From: Rhizopus sp. PT2906
Taxonomy: Eukaryota; Mucoromycota; Mucoromycetes; Mucorales; Rhizopodaceae
DNA length: 64,000 nt
Assembly (NCBI GenBank): GCA_025529335.1
Contig: JAMYHX010000198.1
Span: forward strand, 1 to 64,000
Direction of reading: 5' to 3'
Numbering within the stretch: position 1 is the stretch's first letter; every line of letters starts with the position of its first letter. Made by a program: the position numbers and the translations under genes. Under the pieces are notes generated by a model. That model was not told where the DNA came from and made no database searches. It saw only the letters and a list, made by a program, of their open reading frames with translations. Below are positions 22,856 to 33,676 of this stretch, in pieces.

Positions 22856-23233
22856 ATTTTAGAAAGAAGAAAAAGTTTACAATTAGTAAAAGCATCAATC
22901 GTCTTTGTCTTATTTATTAAAAAGGATCCCGTCAATGGTTTACGTACGCTTGTTTCCTTCAAAGTAAGTTGCTCACGTATGCATTTTTCTTTGACTGTCC
23001 ATATTAGGTAATGAAGGACGTAAGCGAACGACTCGCAGCCTCGTTCCTTGAAAACCGATTGGCTCCGTGTAAGATTATTCCGATCGTCTCTCTCACATTA
23101 CTAATACTAAAAGCTTGCCATATTCTTTCCTCCATAAGCTATTCGCGGTTTGTTGGCTGCTTTCAAAAAAAAAAAGTATGTTTCAGAGTAATTTGATGGT
23201 TGGTGTTACGCAGCCAATTATGATGTAATTGAT
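22856..23233. other. intergenic region between ADH gene and LINE remnant
   Basis: About 380 bases without a recognised gene. Short open frames on both strands look random. It separates the ADH promoter from repeat-derived sequence. Confidence 0.4.
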
Positions 23234-24533
23234 TTGAAGCACACCAGAAAGATATATCTTTTAAGCAATACTCTTATGAACGCTGATGGATCTCTTGAAG
23301 ATTCTTTAGACAATACCGAAGTTCATATATCTAGGGATGATGAAGAGTCTTCTTATGAAGACACAGACATAGATATGATCGAAGCGTCGACGCCATTGAA
23401 GACCGCTTCATCTGCTACATCTTCTGCTCCACTCCCCTCTGCAAACGTTCCTGTCCTCACACTTCGTGTCTCCCCAAGAAGTAACAAAGGTATCCCTTCT
23501 TCTCATCTGCGTAAACTAGGATTTATTACCGATCTTTCTTCTGAGTCTGCTCTTACTGAATAGACAAACACAGAGTGATCACGATAACGCCACCATTTTC
23601 TATTGGTATATCATATAAAATCAAACCGCCAAATCTATCACTTATATTATGAATTACATGACTACTAACATAAATACTACTAATTATAATTTCGCTCATA
23701 CATCTCACTTACCCACTAACTCGTCTAACCCTTCCTCCAGCAATTCTAACCACAATTTTAAGACCGGTACACTCCGTATCGCATCTTTGAATTGTCGCAG
23801 TCTCATCAAACAATCCCAGCCCCAACTTCGTCAAGAGTTTATCAGATTTCTTCGATCACAGTCTTCCGATATACTTACTGTTCAAGAATCCCACGCTTCT
23901 ACACCTAACTCTATAGCCACACTCGAACTGCTGCTCCGTACGTCATCTGCGACTTGGAGCCGACATTGTGGTATTATCTCATTTAACCCAGCCATTACCA
24001 TCACCCCTCTATATATCATCATTGATCAACGCCTTATTGCTTGCAAAGCCGAACATTAACAATCACTGTTTGACCTATTCCATATTATCGCACTTTATGC
24101 CCCAGCGACCTTTTCAGATAGACAACGCTTCTATCGCTCGGTGCTGACTTTGCCAATTTTCTCCCAATCTACCACCTCAAATAATGATTTTGATTAAACT
24201 AACCCTCCTTCTCGCACCATTACCGCCGGAGATTTTAACTATCATCCTGATGATGTCGCCTCCGCTGACGATGCTGCTCCGTCCCAATCCCAATGGCACA
24301 ATTACTTGCTCAACAATTATCAAAATTGTCTATCTGATCAAGAATCTAGTCCCACATTCAGACGCGGTACGCAAACATCTGTTTTGGATTATTTTTTTCT
24401 CCTCTCTTGACTTGTACACCATGCGATACAAGTCCACGATGGATTTCATATCACCCGCATGGTCGGACCATGCCCTGCTAACTAGCATATTCCGTTTCAA
24501 ATTGACGTATTTGATGAGACAATCATTATAATA
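23234..24533 (+). mobile_element. decayed LINE-type retrotransposon fragment
   Basis: Two plus-strand blocks. The first (23234-23563) is an acidic Ser/Thr-rich piece resembling the C-terminal end of a LINE ORF1. The second starts at 23649 and reads as an apurinic-endonuclease-type ORF2 start: LRIASLNCRSL, then DILTVQESHAS, then IIALYAPAT, then TAGDFNYHPDDV, then a WSDHALLT segment. These correspond to the endonuclease-exonuclease-phosphatase motifs of non-LTR elements. The frame is broken by stops at 24057-24059, about 24196 and about 24408, and by a frameshift near 24460. No reverse transcriptase follows, so the copy is truncated and dead. Confidence 0.75.
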
Positions 24534-24787
24534 CTCTATATCTTACAGTAGAGCATACATTCTATTTTGCATTCCTCTATCGCATCTGAAAGGAATAAGC
24601 ATACTGACAACAATATTCACATTGACAACATTAATATAAATAGCAGTCATAGATTCTCTCTTGCTATAAAATGAACACGCGTCTTATTTTAATCATATTC
24701 AGCTCTTCTTAATAAAGAATGTAATTCGCAAGCCATCGACTTGATAGCCTTACAACACCTCTTCTCTGTTTAAAATAAAAGCAAAAT

Positions 24788-25021
24788 ATGATTCCCACCA
24801 AAGAAATGGCTGCCTGTTCAATCTACGGATTAGAATTAACTGCTGAAAACGCAGAAAAATCATTAAAAGATCTTGACACAGCTGGATTGATCCCAGTTTA
24901 TTTGGCAAATGGAGATCTTACATTGGCTGTTGCGATAGGAAAGAAGAAACAAAGAATGGAACTATGGAAGTATGGTGAATTTGTTTCTGAAAGAAAAGAA
25001 ACTCTGGTACCAGAAACATAG
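24788..25021 (+). CDS. orphan 77-residue hypothetical protein
   Basis: Single open frame from ATG to TAG giving 77 residues, with no recognised family. It begins MIPTKEMAACSIYGLELT and contains KQRMELWKYGEFV. The composition looks protein-like (balanced charged and hydrophobic residues), in contrast to neighbouring random frames. No in-phase splice could be found joining it to the recombinase-like gene downstream. It sits between a dead LINE and that gene, so it may belong to a repetitive family or be an isolated exon. Confidence 0.4.
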   Translation: MIPTKEMAACSIYGLELTAENAEKSLKDLDTAGLIPVYLANGDLTLAVAIGKKKQRMELWKYGEFVSERKETLVPET

Positions 25022-25197
25022 TCAGAGGACACGAACGAATCATTTGTTATAACAAGTAGGACGCTAATATATATGAAAACAATTGTTCCAATGTCAAAGG
25101 GCTTTTTTTTTTGGCGTATTTTTTATTTGTATTGTAAAAAACGCAACAGTCAAGGAAAATCACTCATTGGCATTGAAACGGCTGTAAAATTAAATGC

Positions 25198-26620
25198 ATG
25201 GTAACTTACATTAGTATTAGTGCCACAGTCCAGAAGGGCAGTTTTAGATTTGGCCAAATTGATCATGCCTGTCGAAGCAATTCCGAATGTACAGTCGAAC
25301 AATTGCAAGATTGGATGGGCAAAGATTTCTCTTGGGGAGCTACTAAGAGAAAGCAAATAAACAATGAGCGCAAAAGAGGAAGAGAAATAAACGTTGTAAA
25401 AGAAGAGTTAAGAGGTATAGCATATTGAGCTTAAAGAGGGTTTCTTTTTAATTTAAATCGAAAACAACTAAACATAATTTTTTAGCGTTCACATGGGAAG
25501 TGTTGTATTTAGCACTGATATTGGCTTATAGAGTATTCAAAGAGCTTATCATAATTTGGACAGGTACTGTCCAAATTATATTATATATAAAAGAGCCTGT
25601 AGACAGAGTGACATCACACTAATAATCTGTGCTACAATGTGGTGTATATTGTTGTCGCGTATTAACAATTTGTATTTCTTCACTTCTTTTTTACCCAAAT
25701 AAAAAGATATACTTGGAAGCTATTGATTAATCATAGTCTATTTCAAATCAAACGTCAACACATTCTTCAGGAAGACATATCGAATATCCAAGAGTTCAGA
25801 CTGCTTGTAAGAACAACGATCAATGACTTTGTAACAATTGGATATGCAAGAAAGTCAAAGACTAAAGAAAGCAAATCCGCAGTTGAAAATTCGCTGAATC
25901 TGCAGATTCAAAAGTTAAAAACCAAGTGCCTCTGCGAGCATGTGTTCGTAAGCTGGAATACCAATGCAGATGAGAAGATCGAAGGGCGTGACCTTAACAA
26001 TAAAACAAAATACGACATCAAAAATAGCGCAGGAAACTGTCAAGGTAAATTAATACAGTATTAGGTTTGTTTCGTTTTAACAAAAACAATAGACTTGATC
26101 GAGTATATTTCGATGTCATACAAGAAGATTAGGCTTGTAGTCGTTGACTACGCTCGTTTGAGTACAAATCCAGACCATATAAGGATGTTCTTCAGGTAAG
26201 AATAAAAGATACTATTGTATTAATGATCTTACTGATAAATTCCTTTTCAACAATCATAAATAAAGCAAAGACAAGCACCTAAAGGAGATCATTATCGATG
26301 AAGGGCACAAGATTTCTTGTATCTCCCAATGCGATATCTTTAATAAAAGTTTATGTTTAAAATTCAGTTCAAAAGTTGTAAAAAGTAGTGTTTGTAAATG
26401 CTTGATCTGGCTTTTGATAGTATCAGTTGGAGAACAAGACTGTATGATCAATGCGTCTTTAACAAGCCAGTTCATTGCAAAATCTAGAATTTCCCGTAAA
26501 TGGAAATGTACTAGTTCGACCTGTTGTATTTTCAGGCCATATACCTCTTGCAATATGCCTTTACTATATACTGATATAGATCAGTATTGTTATTATTATT
26601 ATTATTATTATTGTCAGTAA
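25198..26620 (+). CDS. serine-recombinase-like protein
   Basis: Five exons (25198..25414, 25486..25532, 25771..26044, 26093..26195, 26266..26620) join in phase to 331 residues with no stop. The central part follows the order of a resolvase/invertase catalytic domain: IGYARKSKTKE (Arg115 and Ser117 at the Y-x-R-x-S position), then SLNLQIQKL and VFVSW, then DLIEYI and IRLVVVDYARLSTNPDHI, which parallels the 'LVV..LDRLSR' motif. Of that motif's D, R and R only Arg201 is kept, so activity is doubtful. The N-terminus (CTVEQLQDWMGKDFSW) could be a helix-turn-helix. The tail is Cys-rich and ends in polyTyr from an ATT microsatellite. Family assignment is my inference from motif order; the intact splice structure is seen directly. 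Confidence 0.5.
25551..25579. repeat. perfect 13-bp inverted repeat with 3-nt spacer
   Basis: Arms ATAATTTGGACAG and CTGTCCAAATTAT flank the spacer GTA. The repeat lies inside a 238-nt intron of the recombinase-like gene, about four times the usual intron length here. It could be a hairpin in the RNA, a protein-binding palindrome, or abutting ends of a small transposon. Confidence 0.85.
26590..26612 (+). repeat. ATT microsatellite
   Basis: A run of TTATTATTA repeats at the 3' end of the recombinase-like gene, read there as polytyrosine. In the opposite frame it gives polyasparagine, a shadow. Confidence 0.8.
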
Positions 26621-26953
26621 GCATCCCTCCATGTTTGTCGTCTTGTAATATGAAATGACCACTTTTTGGTGTTAAGTTCAAGTTTATCTTTATAAATAGA
26701 TACTTGTTTATCATTATGATACCCAACTCTGAAAAGGATATAAAAGAATATAAAACTTGCTTATGGCTCTACTGTATAATGCATGTTTCTATGTCTTGTT
26801 TTTTTGTAGGCTGAAAAATTATCTAAATTTGGATCAAAGAACTGCAGTGGGCTTTTTCCTAAACTCCGCAAGCCGCTTTTCCTTCTATTTCTCTACTGTT
26901 TATCTTGGTCTTCTTTTTTATATCCTTCCCCTTTCTCTTCTCTTACTCCACTA
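26621..26953. other. upstream region of the carotenoid oxygenase gene
   Basis: About 330 bases without a gene. The last 80 bases are strongly pyrimidine-rich up to the start codon. Confidence 0.4.
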
Positions 26954-29056
26954 ATGACAGATATTGATACTAGTATTACTCTTGAACCTCAACCAGAAGC
27001 CGAACATCCTCTTCAACCAATTGTGACACAAGAAGATGCCGCATTAGTTGAAGACAGATCTTTATTAAATAGTCAAAATCAACCTAATTTAAGCCGAGCT
27101 GCTTCAGACGCAACTACAAGTGAGTCAGCTAGTGCTTCACATACCAAGGTGATATATATACACATATTATATGCTAAAATATATCTCTTATTACTTTTTA
27201 CGTACAAAAAAGGGCTTTCAAAATACAACTGAATCTCAACAAGTGCAAGATCTAACAGTGAATGGCACCCTTCCTGCTTGGCTTATCAGTGAACATTATA
27301 CCATCGGTCCTGGTGTTTATGATATAAAATATACAAGGAAAGTAGAGATCGATGGTATCCTTCAGAGTGCAACAGCTACTTTTACTCTTGGCCATTGGTT
27401 TGATGCGTAAGTTGTCGTCTTTCTGTTTTTAGGGGAAAACTAAGTATTGGATTATAGCCTTCCTTTAGTGAACAGATTTGATTTTAATGGAGAAAGAAAC
27501 ACAATTACATATCGTCAGCGTTTACCAACAAAACGTCTTATTGAAAAAATTCGTGATCACCATGGATATGCACCCAACTTCCCTGCAGGTCTGTTCAAGA
27601 CGAACCCTAACCAAACGATGCTCATCAAACTATTAAATAACGGCAAAAAATTAAAACCTGACCGTGTTCCTTGTGGTCAACGTGTGACGACACAAATGCC
27701 TGGTCTTGATGGACTTTTATTTTGTCAAGACTTTGCTAATCATGTAAGTTTCAAGGGGGGGGGATAAAGAAATGTTGTCTTAAATATAACCATTTTGGTT
27801 AGATTCAAGAACTAGATCCATTTGACCTGAGTCCTTCTCGTATTCAGACTTGGGATGAGGTCAACCCTGAGTTTAAAGGGTATAGTTCTTGCCCTAATGG
27901 ACAGGTTGATCCTGAAACGGGTGAATATATCAACTTTACAATGGAGATTGGTTATCGAACGACCCGATACCATTTCTTTTCTGTATCAAAGGAAGAACCC
28001 AAGGGACATGTGATTGCCTCTATCTGGAATGCACCTACCGGCTGGGTTAATGGGTTTGCCTTGACATCAAACTATATCATCATGGTCATTCATCCTATGC
28101 TGGCCAATTCGGGCGCTGTTCGATTCGCATGGAATGAAAGTGTCCTCGACTCATTCACATTTTACCCTTCAGAACCCACCCTGTTCTATGTCATCTCTCG
28201 TACAGACAAAGACGTCATTGCTTGTTATCGATCTAGTGCATGCTTCTCCTTAAACCAGGTGAATGCTTATGAGGATGTACATGGCAATGTTGTTGTGGAT
28301 TTAGTATGTTATGAAGACGACAAGATCGTTCATCAGTTGTCCACAGAGAACCTGCGGGATCCCAACATGGACCGCTTGCCATCCTCTGAAATCAGACGAT
28401 TTGTGTTAAGCAACCCTCGACAGGAAGCAAACAAGATTTATCTGGCCAACAACTCGTACATCCCTTCAACCATTGGCATTACTTCTCGTATAGGTTCTGT
28501 CTGGAACTATATCACTGGCCAGTCTCATCTTCCGGAGAACGCGACGGGATCAAGTGGATGGCATGCTTGGATGCCTATCATCAAGTATGAAAGAATATCA
28601 GATACCGTTATTGAGTTACCCCAAGTCAATCCGCATTACAGAATGCGCAAGTACTCGTTTGTCTACGGTCTTGGCAACACGGGTAACAGCAAGATATGGG
28701 ATTCTATAGTAAAATTGGTAAAAGTTTTTTGTTGCTGCATACATGTTTTGATTAGTTATTAATCACAATTAATGCAGGATGTGGACAATAGTGCAGTTGT
28801 TGCCACTTGGCATGAGGAAAATTGTTACCCTAGTGAAGCACAGTTTGTGCCAAAGCCTAAAGATCAATTATCAGACGAAAAGGATGAACAAGAAGATTCG
28901 GGTGTGTTGATTAGTGTTGTGATGGATGCATCCAGAGACACTTCATTCTTGCTCGTATTGGATGCACATGATTTATCAGTGGTTGCTAAATCAGAATTGA
29001 ACAAGTTAATTCCTCTCAGCTTTGGTCATGGATGCTATCGACAAAGATCTACTTAA
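26954..29056 (+). CDS. carotenoid oxygenase family protein lacking iron ligands
   Basis: RPE65-type carotenoid cleavage oxygenase homologue. Five exons (26954..27148, 27213..27406, 27458..27743, 27803..28717, 28778..29056) join in phase to 622 residues. Family landmarks are GTLPAWL, HWFDALPLVNRFDF, VDPETGEYINF, GFALTSNYI, VNAYEDVHGNVVVDL and the terminal FGHG. In active enzymes four histidines hold Fe(II). Here the first three align with Asn257, Asn308 and Asn376; only the last (His614) remains, shifted by one inserted Gly. The protein is therefore probably not a dioxygenase. In Mucorales, carotenoid cleavage makes trisporoid sex signals, so a binding or regulatory role is conceivable but inferred. 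The intact long frame argues against a pseudogene. Confidence 0.9.
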
Positions 29057-29259
29057 TCAATTGTTCCCCTTTTTTATTATATACATCTCACACACATACA
29101 AATAAATAATGTGTTTTTTTTTTTTCATATATTCATAAATACATCCTATTGAAAGAGAGGGGGTAGAGAAAGGGAGTAGAGAAAGGGGGTAGAACTAAAA
29201 AAGAAACCTAACAATAAATGGTTTTATTCTTCTTTTTCTTATTTACATGCTGTATATAT

Positions 29260-30583
29260 ATGTCGGAACAAGCCGCTCTAGAGGAACTCGTCAAGAAAAG
29301 ACGAGCAAGACACAGGCGTCAACTGAGTCATGTACAATTCGTAAAACGCACACAAAGAACAGAAAAATGCCCACCAAGTTTGATTATACCCATAGAACAA
29401 CAACAAGAGGAACAATCACCTGAGGAAGAGAATAATAAAGACGAATGTAACATACTTCGGTACATCTCTATTGGACCATCAACCGAGAATGACCACTGGC
29501 CACTCTTTAGCTGGCTATGGCTAGTTATTTTGATTATCTTGTTTTCAGGCGAACTTTTGCTAAACAGACAAACCTCAGGGGAATTTTTTGAACTGTACCC
29601 CCTCAACAGTATGATTGGACCCTCGGTTGAGACCATGATTCAGACAGGTGCAAGATTTGTACCCTGTATGAAGCCTGTCAGTGCCATGCCAACAGGTCAA
29701 CGATACATTTGCTTGGACACAACATTAATGAATGAAACACTCAGTCTCCTTGCTCCTTCATCGCCTGCCCTCTTTAACACTAGTTGCTCGCTTGAGGACA
29801 TTTGCGGAATGATACCCTTTCGTCTACCGGGTGTGCCTGATCAAGTCGTCAGATTTGCGACTCCCTTGGCCCTTCATACCGGGATAATCCATCTATTCTT
29901 GGATGCAGCGATCTTATTGATCATAAGCGTCAAGCTCGAACAAGCGATCAATTCACTTCGAACATCACGTAAAACCGAATAATTAGTACAAATAGTCAAC
30001 TACAGTTTTGCCACTTGGGTATCTCTAACTCTTCTTTGACTAGTTTTATTTATCTGTTCTGGCATATTTGGACATGCTCTTGGTGCAAATTTTGCAGAGC
30101 CTCTGACTGGTAACAAAACGATAAGGATATTGAAAAAGTGCCTCTTTCTCAACTTTTGATTTTATATATATAGTATATCTTGGTTGTAGCAGTTCGCTCT
30201 TTGGTTATTTGGGGTATTTGTATATTGATTTGCTAGTTCATTGGAAGAGTACAAAGAAGAGGTTACAACGTTTTGTAAAACTCTTTTTGGTAACCTTTGT
30301 TTGCTTTTTGCTTGGATTATTGCCAGGGTACGTTGAATAAAGACATCTTTCTCTTTTTTTTTAAAAAAAAAAAAAACTAATCCCCACAAATAGAGTGGAT
30401 AGCTATTCTCATCTGGGTGGGCTTGCATCTGGTATCATCCTAGCCTTCTTTCTTATGCCGATCAAGGAAAAGGCACCCGATTTAAAAAAACGAATTATAG
30501 TGTATTTTGTCAGATTATGCAGTCTTTGTATTTATGGAATATTATTAGGAATTTTAATTCGTCGTTTTACTATCATACAATAA
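29260..30583 (+). CDS. rhomboid intramembrane serine protease
   Basis: Polytopic membrane protease cutting within transmembrane helices. Four exons (29260..29968, 30044..30109, 30174..30327, 30394..30583) join in phase to 372 residues from the MSEQAALEEL start. An in-frame ATG at 29218 would add 14 hydrophobic residues and cannot be excluded. Layout: basic N-terminus, first membrane helix (WLWLVILIILF), a luminal loop with cysteines, then the rhomboid core. The catalytic Ser lies in LGCSSSLFG (GxSx) and the catalytic His in YSHLGGLASG. The HxxxxHxxxN motif reads HTGIIHLFLD, so the expected Asn is Asp215. It converges with the KH-domain gene. Confidence 0.9.
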
Positions 30584-30759
30584 ACTGGTTGTTGAAGGAC
30601 AGAGGAAAGAAGAGAGGGAGGAGAGAGGGGGGGAAGGCTATTTTTTTGGTTAGTTGCAACATTGATATGTGTGTGTTTGTGTGCATATATTTTGAGGGGA
30701 GCATGTTTTTTTGGGAGGGGATGAAGAAATAAAGAAAAGCAAAAAAAAGAAGGGATACA

Positions 30760-31850
30760 TTACGAACGCAAAGACGATACTGGTTCATTTTCAATCAAGT
30801 TATCCGACAAGACACTTCGAAGTCGACGTTCCTTTTCGTTTTCAAGTTGTTCATAAAGTAAGTAAAGCGCACGTTCATTTGCTTCGGGAGTTCCTTGAAT
30901 CGTAAACATCCTTTCTCCAGTTTCGTCATGGGGCATCTTTGCGATCGAAATTCGAGATCCTGAAAGTCTACGTATTTCTGCAATCTTGGCACCACCCTTT
31001 CCGATGATACATCCTACCATATCTGCCGGAATGGAAATGTTTTGAGTACGTATTGCTGGATCATCTAACCTTACTGCTGGTTGTTGTTGTTGATGATGCT
31101 TTGATGAAGATGGTGAATAATTGTTGTTCTGTGGTGCGGTAGTAGTAGTAGTAGTAGTATTAGTGTTGGCAGTAGCAGCTGTAACAGTAGCAGCAGTACT
31201 CTGAGCAACTTGAATAGCCTTTATGGGATTATATAGAATGGTGCCATATGCTCTGTCTTTATCCTCCATCAGACAACGTCCCATATCCAAAATGGCGCTG
31301 TAGATACCATCGACGGTACCCTTGATCTCTATAATACGCTCTGTGCTCTGAGGCAGCAGTGTCTTTGATGCTACCATACGAACTCCCCAAGTATCTTGAA
31401 TCTGCTTGATTTTGACACCTTGTCGACCAATGACAGAGCCCATCAAGTTATGAGATACCAATAGACGAAGATGAATCATGTGCATATTATTGGCAGGCAA
31501 TGTCTGGGATAATGTGTTTGCAATCAGTGAGTAGGCTTTGGCAACACCTTGTAAAGTGCCACTAATAGTCAACACACGATCTGGTATACCTTGAACTGAT
31601 TTAGAGACACCTGCTTTTACACCAGTTGATTCTCTTATTTTTGCTACATTACTTCCACCTACAGATGTACACACGTTTTATATACTATTATTACTATATT
31701 ATTTTTATTACCTTTTCCAATAATGACACCTGCTTCTTTTGTTGACACGAGTGCTCGAAGAGTTAAATCGTCATTATTGATTTTACCCATCATTGGTTGA
31801 TCAGCAATAGTGTCGTTTCTATGATCAGAAAACTGGTCAACAGAAGTCAT
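30760..31850 (-). CDS. three-KH-domain RNA-binding protein (PCBP/Rnc1-like)
   Basis: Two exons (31712..31850 and 30760..31658) join in phase to 345 residues. Three KH domains are visible by their GxxG loops: IIGKGGSNV, VIGRQGVKI and IIGKGGAKI. Domains 2 and 3 are separated by a Thr/Asn/Gln-rich low-complexity linker (TNTTTTTTTAPQNNN, then HHQQQQ). The arrangement matches poly(C)-binding proteins and fission yeast Rnc1, which bind and stabilise mRNAs; targets cannot be told. The intron interrupts the first GxxG loop. It is divergent from the aldo-keto reductase gene. Confidence 0.92.
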
Positions 31851-32343
31851 GTCTAAACTAAATGATCAGTTAGATTCCTACTCTTTTTTTTCCCTTCTTT
31901 CTTTCGTGTGTATATATAAATGTGTTACTGTACTCAATAAAAAAAATAAAGAAAAAGGTTAAAAAAAAGGGATATATTTTTTTTTTTCTTTCTCTCTACT
32001 TGTCTTTCTTGGGCGAGTTTAAAAACAACGACACAAACTTACATTATTGTTTATATTCTCTCAATAGAGAGATCATATCATTTCCCTCTTTATATGTAGT
32101 AAAATCACTAATCTGTCTGACCTTACTGCTACCCTTTATAATGATGCATGTAGAATAAAGAGGTCCACGTGGATGAATGATTATAATCTCTAGAGTCTCT
32201 TGAAGACTAATACGTGTTTATATATGTGTGTGTGTCTGTCTGTTTAATTGTGTGATACAAATTAGGAAAGGATACGTGTACTCTTTTAAAGAATATCTAA
32301 AATGGAAACAAGCTTACGATAGCACTTTCCCTATTCTGCTCCT
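31851..32343. promoter_or_regulatory. divergent promoter region (KH gene / aldo-keto reductase)
   Basis: About 500 non-coding bases between two divergent start codons, with A- and T-rich tracts and a short TG-rich run near 32225. No further gene is seen. Confidence 0.4.
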
Positions 32344-32345
32344 CA

Positions 32346-32353
32346 TATAAAAG
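32346..32353 (+). promoter_or_regulatory. TATA box of the aldo-keto reductase gene
   Basis: TATAAAAG 44 bases before the start codon. Confidence 0.55.
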
Positions 32354-32389
32354 GGAGTCATTAAATCTTTCATTTGTATACATCTTAAA

Positions 32390-33631
32390 ATGCCGTTAGA
32401 ATCCAAATCAGCTCAAAAGATGTCATATGTTCCCTTTGGAAAAACGGGAATGAAAGTAAATTAAATCACAATGAAAAGCAAATAATAATACACCAGTTAA
32501 AAAACAAAAAAAAAAAACTTGACTTTAGGTATCACGTTTTTGTTTAGGCTGTATGTCCTTTGGTTCTTCTCGATGGAAAGCCTGGGTAAAGGACGAAAGA
32601 GAGTCTTTGAAATTGATTGGAAAGGCTTATAAGGCTGGTATCAACTTTTTTGACACAGCAGACATGTACTCAAATGGTGAAAGCGAACGTTTGTTGGGAA
32701 AGGCTATCAAGAAATTTGATATACCTCGGTCTCAGATTGTGATAGCAACTAAAGTATTCTTCAATGTCTTTGATGATGTATCAAGGCAGTGTTCATGGGA
32801 TAGACAAAATGAATCCACCTTTGAATATATCAATACCCTAGGCACATCACGAAAGCATTTATTTGATGCTGTCGATGCTTCCCTTGAGAGATTAGGTGTG
32901 GGATACATTGACCTATACCAGATCCATAGATTTGACCCTGTGAGTTCTTGATTGTAGCATATATACATATATCTGTATGCTCATGAACGTCCTTTTTAAA
33001 GCAAACATCGATTGAGGAGACCATGGAAGCATTACATGATTTGGTACGTTCTGGTAAGGTCAGATATATCGGTGCAAGCTCAGGTTATGCTTGGCAATTT
33101 CAAAAAGCAAATGCTATAGCTGAAAGAAATGGATGGACCAAGTTTGTATCTATGCAGAACTTTTACAATCTTCTTTATCGTGAAGAAGAACGCGAGATGA
33201 TCCCTTACTGCCAAGACAGTGGCATCGCTATCATTCCATGGTCACCCTTAGCTAAAGGCTATTTGGCGGGTAGAAACAGAAAGACAGTACGTACAAGTTC
33301 GGATATGTCTATTCCTTTCCTTTTTCAAACAGAAGAGGACAGTAACAATAACGCCATCATCAACAGAGTTATCAAGACTGCTGCAAAGTACAAATGTTCA
33401 CCAGCTCAGGTGCAGCAAAAAAGAAAGAATATTGTGAGTAGTTTACTTATTTCAAAGTAGATTGCCTTAGCATGGCTGTTATCAAAACCGTATGTTACTG
33501 CACCTATCGTAGGTGTTACGGATGGGTCACAAATAGACGATATGATAGGCTCTCTTGAAATAAGATTAAGTAAGGAAGATATCAAATATCTCGAAGAAAT
33601 ATATGAGCCACATAGAGTTCGTGGTATCTAA
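32390..33631 (+). CDS. aldo-keto reductase (aryl-alcohol dehydrogenase type)
   Basis: NADPH-dependent carbonyl reductase with a TIM-barrel fold. Four exons (32390..32455, 32529..32939, 33002..33409, 33461..33631) join in phase to 351 residues. The catalytic tetrad is present: Asp and Tyr in FFDTADMYSNGESE, Lys in VIATKVF, His in YQIHRFDP. C-terminal cofactor-site residues lie in LSKPYVTAPIVGVTDGSQI. The pattern fits fungal aryl-alcohol dehydrogenase/Csh1-like enzymes. For the last intron I chose the donor at 33410, because SPAQ|IALAWLL restores the family spacing. A later GTGAGT donor near 33434 would add eight residues. It lies 45 nt from the convergent SEN2 stop codon. Confidence 0.93.
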
Positions 33632-33676
33632 TTACATGTATAATAAATGCAATGACAGTTCTTGATCAAATATGTA

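Noticed and set aside
33410..33460. Alternative donor GTGAGT near 33434 in the aldo-keto reductase gene
   Set aside because: It would insert a Lys/Arg/Asn-rich segment (QQKRKN) before ALAWLL, which the family lacks at this position.
26954..33631. Trisporic-acid gene cluster formed by the carotenoid oxygenase and aldo-keto reductase
   Set aside because: The oxygenase lacks iron ligands, the reductase is of aryl-alcohol dehydrogenase type, and unrelated genes (rhomboid, KH protein) lie between; proximity alone is not evidence.
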